Source: Limnephilus marmoratus (lineage: Eukaryota > Arthropoda > Insecta > Trichoptera > Limnephilidae). From it: a DNA stretch of 64,000 nucleotides. Location of the stretch: positions 22,208,710-22,272,709 of the forward strand of contig OU862910.1 in the NCBI GenBank assembly GCA_917880885.1, given 5' to 3'. Numbering within the stretch: the first letter of the stretch is position 1; each line of letters starts with the position of its first letter. Below are positions 1 through 11,765 of this stretch, in pieces. The translations under genes were made by a program, and so were the position numbers. The notes beneath the pieces were generated by a model, which searched no databases, had not been told where the DNA came from, and saw only the letters and a program-made list of their open reading frames with translations.

Positions 1-606
1 TTCACGGTCCGAGCCATTCACGAGTCGGGAGCAGGTCCTGGGTTTGAGTTCTTTTGCGTGTACCAGTTCTGAGGTCCAGATCCCACCAAACCCATGCGTC
101 CTGTTAGCCGCAACAACACCCAGTACGCGGGACCTGCTCCTAGAGCTCAAGCCCTTTTAACTTTTTACCCGCGTTGATCTACTCCGTTTTTTCAATACCC
201 ATACGCGGTATGTATATGTCATATTTCAAGTACCACGAGGCACGAGGACACATTCACTTGATTGTAGATGTTTTTTTACGAAAAAAATTTTTACTTTCGA
301 AATATGCCTGAATATGTCAGCATCGTGATAGTTACACGAATATCCTAGCGAGCGGGAAAAAATACTGTGACATAGTAGCGCTGTTATATCGGCAGTCGAA
401 GTTAGCGTAACAAGGGCTGATACGGGCGCGTGTGAGGCATGGCTTTTGCCGTATCAACTGTTGTTACGATCGCGTGGAAAAGGTTAAAAGGAAACACGTC
501 TCGGAGACCTCTGGCAAAATACAGAACTTACCCATCTCTATTGTGTATCATTGCACACTGTTTCAAAGGATACGTCGGAGTTCTGACATATTTTGTCTTA
601 TTTCAG
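1..606. other. Intron sequence upstream of first visible exon
   Basis: No exon with KIF13 homology. 31-162 contains an imperfect inverted repeat (GAGCAGGTCCTGGG against GGGACCTGCTC), probably an old repeat fragment. The remainder is AT-rich with nothing recognisable. Confidence 0.5.
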
Positions 607-723
607 GTGGAACTCTCTCGTGTGGCAGGAGCATTCCCGCAGGACAGGATTTGTGAGGCAGCCTCAGAAAGTTCTCGAGACTCGCGCTACGATGATGATG
701 CATCAGATTCTTCTGCCCAGCAG
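607..723 (+). CDS. Khc-73: Khc-73 exon 1 of window (39 codons)
   Basis: Acceptor TTTCAG at 601-606 and donor CAG|GTTCTT bound a phase 0-0 exon of 117 nt. It begins VELSRVAGAFP and ends in an acidic, serine-rich stretch (DDDASDSSAQQ). This matches the KIF13 segment just after the conserved region that reads VEVMRVTGAVPE in vertebrates. Earlier exons must lie upstream of the window; I find none in 1-606. Confidence 0.88.
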
Positions 724-1215
724 GTTCTTCATTATTTTCTTTGAAAAATTGTATTCTTCAAATAAATACCAAATAACTTATATTGCGTTTATATTACACT
801 CTAACTTTTCTGTCTTAAACCAATTTTCTTTAATAAAAACTTTAATATTTAATAATAATGCTTCACAAATGAATTTATTTGGATGGCAAATGTTATTCTC
901 ATTCATTTTTTTTTGCTTAAAAATAATGTCATTTGGTTTATGCAACCCAGTAATGTAATTTATGTAATATTGTATAAAATATGTATGTGCATAAAACTGT
1001 CTGTTTCTTAAATAAAGTAAAAAAAATATGTATAATCTAACTGAAAAATGTTTATTAATTCTTGGGAGCACAATGCGCCGAGAATGTACTGTATATATTT
1101 TCAACAAATAATGAATATTCTATCTGCTTTATAAAGTAATAATTGTATTCAAAAGGTGAATCAATTCAGTTCAGTTGTGAACAGTAAAATTATTAATAAT
1201 TGTGTTATCTTGCAG

Positions 1216-1456
1216 GTAACTTGCCGCGTGGTCATAAAACAGGCATCCAGTCTACCACCGTCGCTGTCCCACTTTGTGTTCTGTCAGTACTCCTTCTGGG
1301 GCGGCTCGGACCCGATGGTGGTGCCCCCGGTGGTCAATGCAGATGCCCCGCCCGTACCCACCTCCCCCCGCCACGCGCAGCACCAGACTTTCATGTTTGA
1401 CCATTCCAAGGACTTCACCATTCCTATCACTGAGGAGTTTTTGGAACATTGCTCGG
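1216..1456 (+). CDS. Khc-73: Khc-73 exon 2 (DUF3694-like region start)
   Basis: Acceptor TTGCAG, donor CGG|GTAAGA, phase 0 to 1, 241 nt. It encodes VTCRVVIKQASSLPPSLSHF and then FVFCQYSFWGG, a hallmark of kinesin-3 stalks, and ends EEFLEHCS. The middle is an insect-type proline-rich variant (PPVVNADAPPVPTSP). Confidence 0.93.
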
Positions 1457-2568
1457 GTAAGAAAACTTCTTGGTTAACCACTCCGGTATTTTGCGATTAT
1501 GCAAGTTTTTTTGTCTTAAACGAACTCTCAGATTTATAAAAACTTTGTGTTATTTCTGCTTCACAATTAGCTCCATAAATGAAACATTTCTGAATGTAAC
1601 CGAATAGGTACTAAAAACTGTTTTTGAAAGGTTATGAAATAAGCTTTTAAATTGTTATATAACAAATAAATTTTAACATTTATAAATATTAAAATTTATA
1701 TTGCAAACATAAAAAAATTGTAAAAATGACTCAGGTGATGTTTTTATGTGAAAACGATACTAAAATCAAGGATTATGTAAAAAAAAACCACTTATTCTAT
1801 TGCATAAATGCATAATAAACAATTTTGTCACTTCACTTTTTTACCATTTCATAGAAGAATATTTAATAAAAAAATTAACAATGTCTAACGGCGCGTAGGC
1901 GATTTGGCGGGTGAAAACTGTTTCTACAAAATAAGTGTTTTTTATGTACTTCTATGGATAACTTTGAATAGAAATTTGAAGCTTGATTCTACTAATATGG
2001 TTCTACTACTTTTTGTTTTAGGGTTGTCACTAGAACAATAACAGAGTTATTTCTATGGGAACGCACGCGTTAACGTGAAAACACGCTTATTGTACTTGAC
2101 TGCTATTGTTATATTGCCGTGTAAATATGCTTACGGGTCGGAATGGTTAAAGTTACGTTTTGTGATTACTAAAAGTTGCTTTTTCAAGTAAAATCACTGA
2201 GGAGTTTTTGAAAAACTGTTCGGGTAAGAAAATTTCTTAAAGTACAAATTAAGATGGCTGTAATTTGCTCAAGTAGCCATCTGAAAAATATCCATTGTGT
2301 GCTCAAGCTAATCGCGTTGTCTGTTGCTAATGTCACAGTCCAGATAAAAATGGATTTGTAAATAATTTTATACTTGTACGATCCGATAGTCAGATCGGAA
2401 TCAATCGGATATGTACGGACTGTGTCAACAGATGTATGGCGCGAAGGCTTTTCGGAAGTCTGATCAGACTATCGGAACCTATTATTGGATGGAAAAATTT
2501 GTATATATGCATTCCCGGCCTATGAGTGTTAAGATGAAGTTTAACTTGAACTCTTAACTTTATTTCAG
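1457..2568. other. Khc-73 intron 2
   Basis: AT-rich. Near 2195-2229 a short echo of the end of exon 2 (ATCACTGAGGAGTTTTTG...TGTTCGGGTAAGAAAA) recurs, suggesting partial duplication of the exon 2 end and donor. Nothing else is recognised. Confidence 0.5.
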
Positions 2569-2765
2569 AGGGTGCACTATCCATCGAGGTGTGGGGCCAT
2601 CGCTCAGCCGGCTTCAGCCGTCTCCGTCCAGGCTGGGAAGTGGAGCAGCGCCAGCTGGCCAAGGCCCGGGGTCTGGCCGACCGGTGGGCGGAGCTCACTC
2701 GCAAGATCCAACTGTGGGTGCAGATTCAGGAGCTGAATGATAAGGGCGAATATGCTCCCGTTGAG
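2569..2765 (+). CDS. Khc-73: Khc-73 exon 3
   Basis: Acceptor TATTTCAG, donor GAG|GTAAAG, phase 1 to 0, 197 nt. Joined to exon 2 it gives EGALSIEVWGHRSAGFS, followed by WAELTRKIQLWVQIQELN, both strongly KIF13-like. Part of the region described as the MAGUK-binding stalk in mammalian GAKIN. Confidence 0.94.
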
Positions 2766-2847
2766 GTAAAGGATTATATTTAACCTGACCCTATCCCAAA
2801 AAGTATATCACCTACCATTTTTACTTATTTATCTCTTTGCTCTTCAG

Positions 2848-3008
2848 GTGATACAAAAACCGGATATGACAACTGGCGGAGTATACCAGCTGCGTCAGGG
2901 CCAGCAGAGGAGGCTCTCCGTGCGGGTTCGACCCGTGCACAACTCCGGGACTCTGCCCATCATCTGCCAGCACATTGTCAGTGTGGAGGTGGGCAGTGTT
3001 TGCGTCAG
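2848..3008 (+). CDS. Khc-73: Khc-73 exon 4
   Basis: Acceptor CTCTTCAG, donor CAG|GTAAGG, phase 0 to 2, 161 nt. Encodes TTGGVYQLRQGQQRRLSVRV and HNSGTLPIICQHI, the KIF13 block usually written TGGIFQLRQGHSRR...SGTLPL. Confidence 0.94.
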
Positions 3009-3106
3009 GTAAGGCTCTCGCCTACAATAAATTAACCTTGATTATTCTGTAATCCTGGTAAAGTTAAATGGCGATGGTAAATGTATATATATTTTTTGAA
3101 TTCCAG

Positions 3107-3317
3107 ATCTCGTCTTCAAAAACCTCTGGATTCCTATCAAGAGGAAGACCTGGTGATCCTCCGTGAAAAGTGGAGCAAGGCTCTGACCCGACGCCGGGAG
3201 TACCTAGACTCGCAGATCCAGCGCATCATCAACAAGGCAGACAAGTCGGAGAGGGACATTGAGAGGGAACAGTCATTGGTGGATCAGTGGGTATCACTCA
3301 CTGAGGAGAGGAATGCG
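3107..3317 (+). CDS. Khc-73: Khc-73 exon 5
   Basis: Acceptor ATTCCAG, donor GCG|GTAAGC, phase 2 to 0, 211 nt. Encodes LQKPLDSYQEEDLVILREKW, a charged helix (RREYLDSQIQRIINKADKSE) and QWVSLTEERNA. This is the most KIF13-like stretch of the stalk. Confidence 0.95.
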
Positions 3318-4093
3318 GTAAGCCCTCAATTTATCATTTCATTTCATATACATACTTCAGATTGTTAAATATCAGGGAAAGCTTGTTGCATAATGTGTGC
3401 ATTTTCATGTATTTTTCAAGTATTTCTACAATAAGAGCTTATTATTTTACACAAAATCAGTGCAAATTAGAAAACTGGAGAGGGAAATGTGGAAAAAAAG
3501 TTTTTGCATCAAACCCTAGTATTAAATATTTTTTAGAATTGCCGCTTTAATGATCAAGCAACATTTTATCAGAAGGAAGTTTGCTAAAGCATATGCCCTT
3601 GCTCAAATCCTGTCCAATCATGTTGATGCTTGGCGTACAAAATTAATCGTCCGAGCGATTCTGTATTTTTTGTGGAATCGTTATTACATAACGGACGTGA
3701 TCTCCCGTCAGATTTGTGTGATTTTTATGGCTGTTATTTGCTTTTTCTATGTACAATGTACAACGTACATTAAATGAATAAATAATCATGCATACTTGCA
3801 GGAATTCGTGTTTAATATAATATAATAAAATAAAGTTCGAATCTGACAGGAGATAACGTCCGTTATCCAATCCCACAAAAGATATTGAATCGCTCGGCAG
3901 AGATTACAGCCAAATCTTTTTTTTTAAATTGATTTTTGATTGATGTAAATAAACTAGAGGGGTTTCCTACTTTATTTTTTTACGTACGTATTATATCAAA
4001 GTTTTTGAATGAATATTATTCCATTCCTTGGTAATAACATATTCAATGTTAGCAAGCATACCAATTCATAACTAATGTGCTTGTGCATCCTAG
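3318..4093. other. Khc-73 intron 5
   Basis: AT-rich. An inverted repeat of about 40 bp is present: GATTCTGTATTTTTTGTGG..TAACGGACGTGATCTCCTG-type sequence near 3655-3720 against 3840-3895, so a small MITE is likely. No exon is seen. Confidence 0.45.
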
Positions 4094-4199
4094 GTTTTGG
4101 TACCGAGTCCTGGAAGTCCAATCCCTGGAGCACCTGCGGCCTGGAACCCTCCTGCAGGAATGGAACAACACATTCCTGTTCTGTTCTTGGATCTTAATG
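4094..4199 (+). CDS. Khc-73: Khc-73 exon 6
   Basis: Acceptor CATCCTAG, donor AATG|GTAATT, phase 0 to 1, 106 nt. Encodes VLVPSPGSPIPGAPAAW then GMEQHIPVLFLDLN, a conserved KIF13 linker. Confidence 0.94.
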
Positions 4200-4282
4200 G
4201 TAATTAAATCATTTAATATTTTAAAGTCCTCAATAATTCTTTTGATTGCTTTTACCGTCATTAATGATTATTTTGATTTTAG

Positions 4283-4474
4283 CTGACGACATGTCAACGC
4301 ACCCCAGTGGCGAAGATGTAACAGTGGCAGGATTCAACTCCATCTTGCCCAAGGAGCACGGGCACAAGTTCTTCGAGCTGCAGATTGTACAACACCTAGA
4401 GAAGGATATTTGCGCGATTGCTAGCTGGGACTCCTCCATACACGACAGCCAATATCTCAACAGGGTCACTGATG
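4283..4474 (+). CDS. Khc-73: Khc-73 exon 7, ending at a GC donor
   Basis: Acceptor ATTTTAG, phase 1 to 1, 192 nt. Encodes NSILPKEHGHKFFELQIVQ and ASWDSSIHDSQYLNRVTD. The only donor that keeps both frame and KIF13 homology (NRVT..NERVYLI) is GATG|GCAAGG, a GC-AG intron. Reading on runs into a TAA 28 nt later. Confidence 0.9.
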
Positions 4475-4563
4475 GCAAGGAACCTTTATATTGTAATAAA
4501 TAATATTTTAATAATTTTTGCTTTACTTAAACTTGTACTTATTTCGTTTTGTTGATTTTTCAG

Positions 4564-4708
4564 CCAATGAACGTGTGTACTTGATCCTTAAAACTACAGT
4601 CAGACTTTCCCACCCGGCACCCATGGATCTTGTTCTGAGGAAACGTCTCGGCCTCAACATATACAAGAGGCAAAGCTTGACTGATCGCATTAGGAAAAGC
4701 ATTGCGAG
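4564..4708 (+). CDS. Khc-73: Khc-73 exon 8
   Basis: Acceptor TTTTCAG, donor GAG|GTGAGC, phase 1 to 2, 145 nt. Encodes NERVYLILKTTVRLSHP and LRKRLGLNIYKRQSLTDRI, both KIF13 signatures. The next intron (4709-14576) is the largest in the window and is filled with repeats. Confidence 0.94.
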
Positions 4709-4789
4709 GTGAGCAAAACAGAAGAAAATAATTATTTCACAATGACATCGGGGGTAGAGCTGAGGCTCTTTTACTTTGGATCCGGATTA

Positions 4790-7174
4790 TTTTTATATAT
4801 ATATAGTATTGTTCACTTTGGGAAAGCTCTTTTTCCGCGCACTTTTTCGTTGACGCAAAAACGACCAGTACGCCCTTTGCGTTTCACCCACCTCAAGGTT
4901 CACTTTCGGTCGAAGCAAATTCAGACATGGAAGCTGGAAGTTTTTTTTTTTCGACAAAAAAAATATATACAGGGATTTATTCTCCGATACGAATCGGCGG
5001 CGAAAACTAGAAGCTCTACTCGAATCACTCGATTATATTTCCCGCCGACAGACGGCGTTTGAAAAAAAAAAATTACGAAAAAACCCGCTAATTTCACAAA
5101 GGAAAATGCTATATAGGACTATTGACATAGGTCAGGATCTCAGATGTCAAATTTTTAGCCTAACAAAACGGAACTCTCGGCGGTTTCGGTCGTTGTTTTT
5201 CGGAAAACGACATTACCGCCGAAAAACCGATTCCGGGCTAGATGTTTTTTGAAAATACGATAGCCGGATAGATTCCGCAACTTTTAACACCAATAAAACA
5301 TATGATTCTCATATAAAATACGTCAGGAGAAGCTGACAAAACTCGAAATTTTCCGAAAAAAAATCATCAAAATACGCGCTCACAGATTCCATCGGAAGTT
5401 TAAATATTTGCTGGCCAGTTCAAATTAACACGTTTTTCATTCGGGGTAGGTACCTACTTATTTCGGTAGTATTGCAAATATGATGAAAAAAGCTAAGATT
5501 GCCGGAATCTAAGGAAATGCGCAGGTACCTACCTGAATGGGTACCTACACAACGAATTAGGTTTTAATGCAATAAATACTAAGGTAAGGTTGTTTCGATG
5601 ATACAGAATAATTGAACGTTTTATAAGTTAATTTTCACGTTCTGTGATGGTTCTACTCAAATTCTATTGTTTTATCATTACAGACCAGTTACATCACAAA
5701 ACTGAAATAATTACAGAACTCGAACGGAACTTTCTAGAACTGAAAATTTACTAGAAAAATTTAAAGAATTGTCAATTTTTTTTATTAATTATTTTTTTAA
5801 TTTTTAAGTGTGTTCTATTTGAACATTGTATATATATATACATTACGCGTGTTCTAGGTAGGTACTTACTTGCGGGGACTTTTTTTATTTAAAAATCAAA
5901 ACATGATATTGAATGAATTTATTTGTTGTGAAAATTATTTTATGCTAAACAGCATAATGGCGTCGTTTTGGTGAAATATTACAACAAAGTACCTACTTAG
6001 TACTTACACTTGCAAAATGAAATACAATACAACTACAATAGTGAGCTCCGGCATAATGAAATTTTGCACTGCTAAACCGTGCAACCGATTGTTATTGTTA
6101 ATGGACTATTTGTGCGTAAATAAATTAATTATATACAGCGGGTACCCGGCATGCGTTGCGAGGCCACTTTAACTTCGGGGTCAACTAAACCGTAATGGTT
6201 CCCTACCAAGTCCCGGGAAACAACATTATAAAATTATGCACTTTATAAAATTATATACAACGGGTACCCGGCATGCGTTGCAAGGCCGCTTTAACCTCGG
6301 GGTCAATAAAACTGTAATGTTTCCATCCGAAGTCCTGGGAAACTACATTATAATGCAAGCGCCTGCACTATGTAACATTATATACTACGGGTACCCGGCA
6401 TGCGTTGCAACTGCACTTTAACCTCAGGGTCAACTAAACTGTAATGGTTCCATCCCAAGTCCCCGGAAACTACATTATAATGCAAGCGCCTGCACTATAT
6501 AACATTATATACAACGGGTACCCGGCATGCGTTGCAAGGTCACTGTAACCTAGGGGTCAACTTTACTGTAATGGTTTCATCCCGATTCCCGGGAAATAAA
6601 ATTTTAATGCAAGCGCCTGCAATTTATAACATAATATACAACGGGTACACGGCATGCGTTGCAAGGTCACTGTAACCTCGGGGTCAACTTAACTGTAATG
6701 GTTCCATCCCAATTCCCGGGAAATAACATTTTAAAGCAAGCGCCTGCACTATATAACATTATATACAACGGGTACCCGGTATGCGTTGCAAGGTCACTGT
6801 AACCTAGGGGTCAACTTTACTGTAATGGTTTCATCCCGATTCCCGGGAAATAAAATTTTAATGCAAGCGCCTGCAATTTATAACATAATATACAACGGTT
6901 ACTCGGCATGCGTTGCAAGGTCACTGTAACCTCGGGGTCAACTTAACTGTAATGGTTCCATTCCAATTCCTGGGAAATTACATTTTAATGCAAACGCTGC
7001 ACTACATAACATTATATACAACGGGTACCCGGCATGCGTTGCAAGGTCACTGTAACCTCAGGTTTCTTCATATATTTAATTTAACACACACTCTTCCTCG
7101 CTTCATCCACGTTCACACGTCAAATCGCATAGTGTTTAAACCCGTCAGTTGCTTCTGCAACGGGCAAAACCTAG
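4790..7174 (+). mobile_element. Helitron-like unit 1 of a head-to-tail array
   Basis: The 3' end is a hairpin (CCCGTCAGTTGC..GCAACGGG, 7141-7164) followed ten bases later by CTAG at 7171-7174 with T next, the classic Helitron terminus. The same end recurs at 11879 and 14536. The body (5130-5780) is diverged but collinear with 12330-13190 of unit 3, including the words GGTAGGTACCTAC and AATAATTACAGAACT. No Rep/helicase is seen, so it is non-autonomous. The 5' end is approximate and lacks a clear TC start. Confidence 0.65.
6140..7067 (+). repeat. 127-bp minisatellite, about 7.5 copies
   Basis: The word GGGTACCCGGCATGCGTTGC recurs at about 6140, 6262, 6389, 6516, 6643, 6770, 6897 and 7023. Spacing is 127 bp with small deviations. 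Units contain the palindrome GGGTACCC and TCCCGGGAAA. The array sits just inside the Helitron-like 3' end and recurs in unit 2. Confidence 0.9.
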
Positions 7175-8149
7175 TATATATATTAATGCTCAGTTTTGCG
7201 GTAGGTCGGGAAAAACTCACTTTTTCCGCTCACGCCATTGGTCAGGAAAAGGTCACTTTTGATTTGAGGGGAAAAACGACCACTCTGCCCCTCGGGTGGG
7301 TGAAACAACAAGGGTCACTTTAGCTTGCGGCCGTTCGTGATGGGTCAAGGGTCACTTTCGATTTGAGGGGAAAAGCGACCACTTTGCCCCTCGGGTGGGT
7401 GAAACCTCACGGGTCACTTTGGCTTGCGACCGTTTTTAAAATTTGGCAAGCCAAATTGACTTCTCGGCTCATCGAGATTGGCACATCTGTAGATTCACTT
7501 TCCCTCAAGGCCGATTAAGGGAGTGTATCTCTTTTTAAATGCATGGAAAAGTTGAGAAAGATATAGCGAAAATCTCCCATACAAAACTGATTTCTGCTAT
7601 GAATTTATTCCGATTAATTAAACGGCAATCTGCAAAATACCGAAGAAAAATTGACATTTTAAAGGCCCTTTTCGGGGTGGTAAATTACGACGAAAATAAA
7701 CATTGTGCGACTGATGTTTTTTAATAATCATAAATTATACAAGATTTAGAAACTTTTAAAATAAAAACATGTGTAGCTTCCCATTTAAAATGTTTCACAA
7801 TATCGCGTCAAAGATTGAAATTTTTCTGACATTTGCGAAAAATTCTATAACATCCATAATGCACATGGTTTTCAGCCTGTAAAATCGGTAGATATTTTAA
7901 ATATTTATTTAATTTTCCCCAAACTTGCAATACTGAGCATGGAATATTATCCAAAACCACCGCAGGTTTTCAGCGAGGCCCTGACAGCGTAAGCTGACGT
8001 AATTTGTATGGAAAATGTACTTAAACGTGCGAAGGTGTTCGATTTTCAGGCTTTGCTTGAGGTGGTTACGACAAAGTTTGACGGTGGTCTTGCCATTTAA
8101 ATAAAATATTGTTTTAGAATATTTTGATGAACTAGGTAGGTACCCTGAA

Positions 8150-8770
8150 AATTACATAAACGGATTAATTATCCACGGTAATCATTTATAAATTATAACT
8201 AAAGAACGACTGGACCAAATTGAAAAATTCTTTTTGAATAGGTTTCGTTATTGTTAGGGCAAGGTTTGTATAAAACAACCGGTAAGCTCTGGAATTATAA
8301 AATTTGTTTAAAATGAATCGACGAAATCTATATATGCGCATAGCTTCCGAGCGAATGCACAGAATTGGATAAATCTTTCGTTGTTGTATTTGTTATTATT
8401 AGGGCAAGATTACTGGTGAGCTCTGGCATAATGAAATTTGTTTAAAAATGATTCGCCGAAATGTAAGTACGCTCATAACTTCAAAACGACTGCACGTAAT
8501 TGAATAATTCTTTTTTTGTTGCGTTCCTTATTGTTAGAACAAAGTTTGTATAAAACTACTGGTGAGTTCTGGCATTATGAAATTTGCATACAAATGAATC
8601 GTTGAAATGTATGTACGCGTATAACTTCCGAAAGACTGCACCAAATTGAATAATTCTTTTTTTGTTATGTTTGTTTATTGGCTGGTGAGCTTTGGCATTA
8701 CGAAATTTGCGTAAAAATATTTCAATAGGTGGCACGCGAGCTGTTTGAAAACTAAATGTAACGGCAATGA
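8150..8770 (+). repeat. About 140-bp tandem repeat, four copies
   Basis: The word AATTGAATAATTCTTTTTTT with GTTATTGTTAGG recurs near 8218, 8362, 8498 and 8644, each followed by GAGCTCTGGCATTATGAAAT and a CGCATAACTTCCGA block. The last unit ends in the GGTGGCACGCGAGCTGTTTG word found inside the Helitrons at 42.8-43.2 and 44.2 kb, tying the families together. Confidence 0.75.
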
Positions 8771-8784
8771 ATCATTAAAGCGCA

Positions 8785-9110
8785 GGAGGGGGGGGGGGGA
8801 AGAAAAAACTCCATACAGGAGACCCTGAGGAAAATAATTTCCCTCAGGGTCATCTCATCTTTGGAGATGCTGGGTGGAGGGTTTTTTAAGGCAAAGAAGG
8901 AGATGAGAGTTCTGGGAAGGAAAAGGGTTTAAGGGGTGGGTAGGAATCTGGGGTTAAGTATGTCCTGGTCATTCGCCTCAAAGACCTAGACAAACCTCAC
9001 CCCATGAACCCGGGCACCCCTACTAAATCACCAAACAAAGCGAACCACTTGGGGTGACCTACGGCATAGGTGTTGGTTATCCAATAAAGGTCAATTTTGG
9101 GGATTTGTAT
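8785..9110 (+). repeat. Interspersed repeat family C, copy 1
   Basis: Starts with a poly-G run, then the pair GAGGAAAATAATTTCCCTC, followed by CATCTCATCTTTGGAGATGC and an AAGG-rich body to the ACCTAGACAAACCTCACCCC segment. Matching copies lie at 9345-10640 and, inverted, at 35745-36165, 41615-41690 and 50690-51225. No coding; probably a SINE or MITE of about 300-400 bp. Confidence 0.7.
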
Positions 9111-9345
9111 TTCTAAATAACATTATATACAACGGGTACCCGGCATGCGTTGCAAGATCACTGTAACCTCGGGGTCAACTTAACTGTAATGGTTCCATTC
9201 CAAGTTCCGGGAAACTACATTAAAATGCAAGCGCCTTGCAAACGCATGCAATGTATTATAAAATTATATACAAAGGGTACCCGGCATGCGTTACAAGGTC
9301 ACTGCAACCTCAGGTAGAACTCAGGATGAAATTATGCAGTGTTGA
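9110..9345 (+). repeat. 127-bp minisatellite, isolated copies
   Basis: Two diverged units of the GGGTACCCGGCATGCGTT minisatellite (about 9136 and 9278) sit between copies of family C. Confidence 0.75.
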
Positions 9346-10640
9346 ACTTTTTTTTTTACATTAGCTCCACACAGGAGGCTCCAAGGAAAACAATTTCCCT
9401 AGGGGCCTATGTCATCTTTGAGGATGCTGTGCGGAGGGTTTTTAAGGGAAAGGAAGGAGAAGAAGATATGGGAAGGAAAAGGGTATGAGGGGTGTTAAGG
9501 AATCTGGGGGTCAGTGTGGCCAGGAGTGACGGACGTATGAATCTATTCCTCACACTGCGGTGCAAGGCGAAGGGTTGGGAAAATCTGGGTGGAGAGGTCA
9601 AAATCCTTCCTCAATCAGTCTCCTCTGATCCAACCCGCCACGCAAAGGTTAGGCAAACGTATCCTCCACCAAGACCTAGACAAATACATTTTTTTCAAGA
9701 CCTAGACAAATACATACAGTTTCTGAATACAATAATGATCTCTGGCATCACGAAATTACGCGAGTAAAGGCCCGTTCTGAATCCTAGGGGCCTATGTCAT
9801 CTTTGAGGATGCTAAGCGGAGGGTTTTTCAAGGGAAAGGATGGAGAAGAAGATGTGGGAAGGAAAAAGGTATGAGGGGTGGGTAGGAATCTGGGGGTCAG
9901 TGTGGCCAGGAGTGACAGACGTATGAATCTATTCCTCACACTGCGGTGCAAGGCGAAGGGTTGAGAGAATCTGGCTGGAGAGATAAAAAGCCTCCCTCAA
10001 TCAGTCTCCTCCGATCCAGCCCGCCACGCAGTGACATCTTTGAGGATGCTGTGTGGAGAGTTTTTTAAGGGAAATGGTGGAGAAGAAGATATGGGAAGGA
10101 AAAAGGTATGAGGGGTGGGTAGGAATCTGGGGGTCAGTGTGGCCAGGAGTGACAGACGTATGAATCTATTCCTCACACTGCGGTGCAAGGCGAAGGGTTG
10201 AGAGAATCTGGCTGGAGAGATAAAAAGCCTCCCTCAATCAGTCTCCTCCGATCCAGCCCGCCAAGCAGTGGTTGGGCGAACGTATCCGCCACCAAGATCT
10301 AGACAAATACATACAGTTTCAGAATACAATAATGAGCTTTGTATCATGAAATTACACGAGAAAAGGCCCTTTCTGAATCCTAGGGGCCTGTGTCATCTTT
10401 GAGGATGCTGTGGGGTGGGTTTTTTAAGGGAAAGGAAGGAGAAGAAGATATGGGAAGGAAAAAGGTATAAGCGGTGTTTAGGAATCTGGGGTCAGTGTGG
10501 CCAGGAGTGACCAACGTATTAATCTATTCCTCACACTGCGGTGCAAGGCGAAGGGTTGGGAGAATCTGGCTGGAGAGGTCAAAAGCCTTCCAATAATTAT
10601 GGTAACAAGGGAAAGGATAAGAGGGAGATTAATGGACCTT
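9345..10640 (+). repeat. Interspersed repeat family C, four tandem-like partial copies
   Basis: Segments starting near 9345, 9778, 10026 and 10378 repeat CATCTTTGAGGATGCTGTG, GGAAGGAGAAGAAGATATGG, AGGAATCTGGGGGTCAGTGT and TTCCTCACACTGCGGTGCAA. The second and third are nearly identical over more than 200 bp, so local duplication was recent. The ~65-residue open frames on both strands repeat with the units and are not genes. Confidence 0.8.
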
Positions 10641-10670
10641 TTGTCCGTAAATAAATACATTTTATACAGC

Positions 10671-11765
10671 GGGTACCCGGCATGCGTTGCAAGGCCACTT
10701 TAACCTCGGGGTCCATTAAACTGTAATGGTTCCATTCCAAATCTCGGAAAACAACATTATATAGCAAGCGCCTGTACTATAACATTATATTCAACGGATA
10801 CCTGGCATGCGTTGCAAAGTCACTGTAACCTCGGGGTCAACTTTACTGTAATGGTTCCATTTCAATTCCTGGGAAATAACTTTTTAAAGCAAGTGCCTGC
10901 AATATATAACATGATATACAACGGTTACTCGGCATGCGTTGCAAGGTCACTGTAACCCCGGGGTCAACTTAACTGTAATGGTTCCATTCCCATTCCTGGG
11001 AAATTACATTTTAGTGTAATCGCTGCACTACATAACATTATATACAGCGGGTACCCGGCATGCGTTGCAACATCACTGTAATCTCGGGGTCAACTTAACT
11101 GTAATGGTTCCATTCCAAGTTCCGGGAAACTACATTATAATACAAGTGCCTTGCAAACGCCAGCTTTATATTATAAAATTATATACAAAGGGTACCCGGC
11201 ATGCGTTGCAACATCACTGTAACCTCGGGGTCAACTTAACTGTAATGGTTCCATTCCAAGTCCAGGGAAACTACATTATTATGCAAGCGCCTTGCAAATG
11301 CCTGCACTATATTATAACATTATATACAACGGGTACCCGGCATGCGTTGCAAGGTCACTGTAACCTCGAATTGAGCTTAACTGTTATGGTTCCATTCCAA
11401 GTTCCAATAAACTACATTATAATGCAAGCGCCTTGCAAACGCCTGCAATATATTATAACATTATATACAACGGGTACCCGGCATGCGTTGCAAGATCACT
11501 GTAACCTCGGGGTCAACTAAACTGTAATGGTTCTATTCCAAGTTCCGGGAAACTACATTATAATACAAACGCCTGCTTTATATTATAACATTATATACAA
11601 AGGGTACCCGGCATGCGTTGCAACATCACTGTAACCTCGGGGTCAACTTAACTGTAATGGTTCCATTCCAATTCCTGGGAAATTACATTTTAATGCAAGC
11701 GCTGCACTACATAACATTATATACAACGGGTACCCGGCATGCGTTGCAAGGTCACTGTGAACTCA
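10671..11765 (+). repeat. 127/141-bp minisatellite, nine copies
   Basis: Same unit as at 6140-7067. Starts near 10671, 10796, 10923, 11049, 11190, 11331, 11472, 11602 and 11728. Four units are 141 or 130 bp because of an inserted CTTGCAAACGCC-like segment, giving two subfamilies in one array. An in-frame 151-residue open frame here is a by-product of 141 = 3 x 47. Confidence 0.9.

Noticed and set aside
11065..11520. 151-residue open frame
   Set aside because: Created by 141-bp (47-codon) minisatellite units.
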